Positions 61,875-64,000 of a stretch of 64,000 bases of DNA are shown piece by piece; positions within the stretch are counted from its first letter, which is position 1; each line of letters starts with the position of its first letter. The position numbers and the translations under genes are program-made. Source of the stretch: Sphingomonas sp. KR3-1 (GTDB taxonomy: Bacteria; Pseudomonadota; Alphaproteobacteria; Sphingomonadales; Sphingomonadaceae). Under the pieces are notes generated by a model. The model did not search any database. It saw only the letters and a program-made list of their open reading frames with translations, and was not told the DNA's origin. The stretch is taken from NCBI RefSeq assembly GCF_040049295.1, contig NZ_JBDZDQ010000004.1, positions 347,570 to 411,569 of the forward strand. The letters are read 5' to 3'.

Positions 61875-62357
61875 ATGCTGCTGCTCGCCGCCGCGCTCGC
61901 CTTCGCTGCCCCGCAGGATCCGCCCGCCAATCCGCAGATCGATTATGCCGGCTTCGCCGCGCTGACCCGCGACGTGCGTGCGCTCCGCGCCAGGCGGCTG
62001 CTCCCCTTCGACAGGTTCCAGGCCAGCGCGGCGGAGAAGGGCACGCTGCTGCTCGATGCCCGCTCGAAAGACGCCTTTGCCCGCGGCCATCTCGCCGGCG
62101 CGATCAACCTGCCGCTTACCGACTTCACCGCGGAATCGCTGGCGGCCGCGATCGGCCCGGACCGCGAGCGCAGGGTGCTGATCTACTGCAACAACAATTT
62201 CTCGAACCACCGCGCTCCGGTGCCGCTCAAATCCGCGCCGCTCGCACTCAACATCCAGACCTTCATCAACCTGGTCGGCTATGGCTATGCGAACGTCTGG
62301 GAGCTGGCCGATATCGTCGACTTCGACGATCCCAGGGTGGGCTGGGTCACGGGCTGA
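61875..62357 (+). CDS. Exported rhodanese-like protein
   Basis: 160 residues. A signal peptide (MLLLAAALAFAAPQ) is followed by a rhodanese domain with KGTLLLDARSKDAFARGHLA then GAINLPL and RVLIYCNNNFSNHRAPVP. The active-site Cys is in IYCNNNF, so sulfurtransferase or redox activity in the periplasm is plausible, although the loop CNNNFSNH is longer and Asn-rich compared with the classical CRxGxR. The ATG at 61875 with GGGAG before it is chosen over the ORF's first ATG at 61821. Confidence 0.82.
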   Translation: MLLLAAALAFAAPQDPPANPQIDYAGFAALTRDVRALRARRLLPFDRFQASAAEKGTLLLDARSKDAFARGHLAGAINLPLTDFTAESLAAAIGPDRERRVLIYCNNNFSNHRAPVPLKSAPLALNIQTFINLVGYGYANVWELADIVDFDDPRVGWVTG

Positions 62358-62607
62358 TCAAAGTTTCCCCCCGGCCTTGGCGGGGAAGGCAACGCCCTTG
62401 CAATATAGGATTTCGCCTGCTTGCCTCTTCGGCATGCGGCGCAGCATTCTTCGCTCTAGGAAAAATAGGATCGCCCTCGCGCAATCTTGTTGCGCGATGC
62501 GGCGCCTGTCCGGGAAAGCCGCGAAAATGCCCGTCGCGCGCGCGCCCGCGCGTGAGTGTCGTGGCTTTTGGGACTTTCCGCGCCCCGACTCGGCGCCGCG
62601 CTGTTGG

Positions 62608-63423
62608 TTATTTGCTGCAGGCGGTCAGCTTCGCCGCATCGGCATTGTCGTTCACCGCGGCACCCTGCTTGATCTCGAACAGCTGCGGCCAGCGCTTGCC
62701 GACGACGAAGGTGCGCTTGCCCGCTTCGTCATAGGCGATGCCGTTGGGCACGATGTCGGGGTCGTCGGTCTTGGGGGCGATGCCGCTCACGTCGAGGAAG
62801 CTCTTCACCTGGCCCGACGCCGGGTCGATCCGCGCGATCAGATTGGTCTGCCAGATGTTCGCCCAGATCTCGCCGTCGATCCATTCGAGCTCGTTGAGCT
62901 TCTCGACCGGGCAGCCATTGGCGGTCACCTTGAGCGTCGAGACGGTCTGCATCGTCTTGGGATCGAGGAAGCGCAGCTCGGGGGTGCCGTCCGACAGGAT
63001 GATGTTCTTGCCGTTCTGGGTCATGCCCCAGCCCTCGCCGGTGTAGCTGAACGTGTCGCCCAGCGCGAAGTCCTTGAAATTATAGGTGAAGCCGGTCTTG
63101 TCCTGCCAGGTGACCTGGTAGAGCTTGTCGCCGAAGGGCACGATGCCCTCGCCGAAATAGGGCGCCGGCAGGTCGACCTGCTGCAGCACCTTGCCCGTCG
63201 CCGGATCGACCTTGCGGATGTACGAGGTGCCCGCCTCGCCCGTGCTCTCGTAGAGCGCGCCGTCCTTGAAGAACAGGCCCTCGGTGAACGCCGTGGGATC
63301 ATGCGGATGCGTCGCCGCCACCGTCACGGCATAGACCGGGATCCCGCTCGAGCGCAGGAGGAAGAACCACACGCCCGCCGCGATCACGGCAAGGGCGACG
63401 ACTGCGAGGAGGATGCGCTTCAT
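62608..63423 (-). CDS. Glutaminyl-peptide cyclotransferase
   Basis: 271 residues, five-bladed beta-propeller. A membrane anchor or uncleaved signal (LLAVVALAVIAAGVWFFLL) is followed by HDPTAFTEGLFFKDGALYES TGEAGTSYIRKVD and KLNELEWIDGEIWANIWQTN LIARIDPASG, the bacterial and plant QC signature, with PDIVPNGIAYDEAGKRTFV. It converts N-terminal glutamine to pyroglutamate in exported proteins. Flanking spacers on both sides hold no gene. Confidence 0.95.
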   Translation of the reverse strand: MKRILLAVVALAVIAAGVWFFLLRSSGIPVYAVTVAATHPHDPTAFTEGLFFKDGALYESTGEAGTSYIRKVDPATGKVLQQVDLPAPYFGEGIVPFGDKLYQVTWQDKTGFTYNFKDFALGDTFSYTGEGWGMTQNGKNIILSDGTPELRFLDPKTMQTVSTLKVTANGCPVEKLNELEWIDGEIWANIWQTNLIARIDPASGQVKSFLDVSGIAPKTDDPDIVPNGIAYDEAGKRTFVVGKRWPQLFEIKQGAAVNDNADAAKLTACSK

Positions 63424-63534
63424 CGCGGCGGAGAAAGCCGTGCGCGGGCGCGCCTGTCAACGGCCAAGCCGTGACATTTCGCACGCACTGCGGTGAAGCC
63501 GCGACATTCGCACTTCGCCAGCGGCGAGCGGCGA

Positions 63535-63735
63535 TCAGCGCTTGGGGGTAACCCATACCGACACGGGGACGACGACCTTGCCCGGCGCCGGCTTGCCGAC
63601 CTCGACCCGGTCCGCGGTGACCAGTTCGCCGCTCTCGAGCGTGAACGACGCCCAGGGCTTGGGCATGCGGCCGAAGGTGAATTTCTGGATGGGCTGGCCG
63701 GTGGCCGAGTTCATGATCGTTGCGACAATTGCCAT
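63535..63735 (-). CDS. Small hypothetical protein
   Basis: 66 residues. MAIVATIMNSATGQPIQKFT is followed by MPKPWASFTLESGELVTADR and a beta-rich C-terminus PGKVVVPVSVWVTPKR. No signal peptide or known motif. The ATG is chosen where the clearly conserved-looking frame begins; the longer frame upstream is not protein-like. Neighbours are the cyclotransferase (convergent direction absent, same strand) and the initiator tRNA upstream on the same strand. Confidence 0.6.
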   Translation of the reverse strand: MAIVATIMNSATGQPIQKFTFGRMPKPWASFTLESGELVTADRVEVGKPAPGKVVVPVSVWVTPKR

Positions 63736-63805
63736 CGCAGGCGGATAGCGACGCCGCGGCGCCGCTGTCCAGCTTGGTTCGGACGGAAGTCGTGGACAGA
63801 TTTTG

Positions 63806-63842
63806 GGCAATAAAAAACCCGCCACGGGGTTCCGGGGCGGGT
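63806..63842 (-). terminator. Intrinsic terminator of the tRNA transcript
   Basis: On the minus strand CCCGCC...GGCGGG (63840-63817) is followed by TTTTTTATTG. It lies about 40 bases past the tRNA 3' end. Confidence 0.85.
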
Positions 63843-63879
63843 GCTCATATTGTGCTGGGTTGTTCTTTGATCGAGCCGT

Positions 63880-63956
<77 letters not shown>

Positions 63957-64000
63957 ACAACCGACGAAGTTGGGATCAGGATCGGAAGGCGAAGCCTTCC

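Overview
The window is GC-rich chromosomal DNA of an alphaproteobacterium, most probably a sphingomonad (Sphingomonadaceae). Three large TonB-dependent receptors, a SusD-less sugar-utilisation cluster with LacI-type operators, an HWE-kinase bacteriophytochrome with heme oxygenase, UrcA and DUF4893 proteins, and a Tat-rich secretome all point that way. No rRNA, prophage, IS element or CRISPR array was seen. One tRNA gene (initiator tRNA-Met) lies at the right edge.

Layout. (1) 1-8.1 kb is a glycan-utilisation locus: a GH3 beta-glucosidase start (partial, minus), a LacI regulator, a GH144-type glucanase, a GH43-like protein with carbohydrate-binding-type C-terminal domains, and an Oar-like TonB receptor. 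Palindromes built on AACCGGTT sit in front of the regulator/GH3 divergent pair, the GH144 gene and the receptor. (2) 8.3-10.6 kb holds the HslVU protease with an extra gene between hslV and hslU. (3) 10.7-17.3 kb, mostly minus strand, holds two tandem paralogous small exported proteins, glyoxalase II, a lipoprotein, a nitronate monooxygenase coupled to glyoxalase I, a TPR protein coupled to an alpha/beta hydrolase, a YpfJ-like zinc peptidase and a short double-glycine-leader peptide. (4) 17.5-23.6 kb holds patatin plus 3-hydroxybutyrate dehydrogenase, a DUF4893 lipoprotein, a Tat-exported HExxH protein, an M20 amidohydrolase, an orphan gene and an Arr-type rifamycin ADP-ribosyltransferase. (5) 23.6-26.4 kb holds a class D beta-lactamase divergent from an AmpR-like regulator, then a three-gene overlapping operon (ParS/MbcA-like domain, cold-shock domain, HEPN-like helical protein).

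(6) 26.5-36.4 kb holds a ZnT9-like cation transporter, a Bax-inhibitor-1 protein, the RNA ligase-like phosphodiesterase ThpR, a PAS-GAF hybrid histidine kinase, a Cys-cluster protein, a low-molecular-weight phosphatase, lipoprotein Cu/Zn superoxide dismutase, a 43-residue membrane peptide and two DNA-binding proteins. (7) 36.7-49.7 kb holds a pectinesterase with its own operator-like palindrome, a large radical SAM protein, the bacteriophytochrome/heme oxygenase pair, a second TonB receptor, a decayed gene and an exported phospholipase D overlapping a small exported partner. (8) 50-64 kb holds a LytS/LytTR two-component pair, UrcA, aconitase, a third TonB receptor, FKBP, MTA phosphorylase, an amino-acid permease, a rhodanese, a glutaminyl cyclase, a small hypothetical protein and tRNA-fMet.

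The most interesting candidates are the ParS-like/cold-shock/HEPN-like operon near 26 kb, the double-glycine peptide whose core resembles the start of the neighbouring zinc peptidase, the AmpR-OXA divergon beside an arr gene, the exported PLD pair in a lower-GC island, and the operator network of the first 8 kb. Intergenic repeats of several families are scattered throughout. All family names are by recognition of motifs, not by database search.
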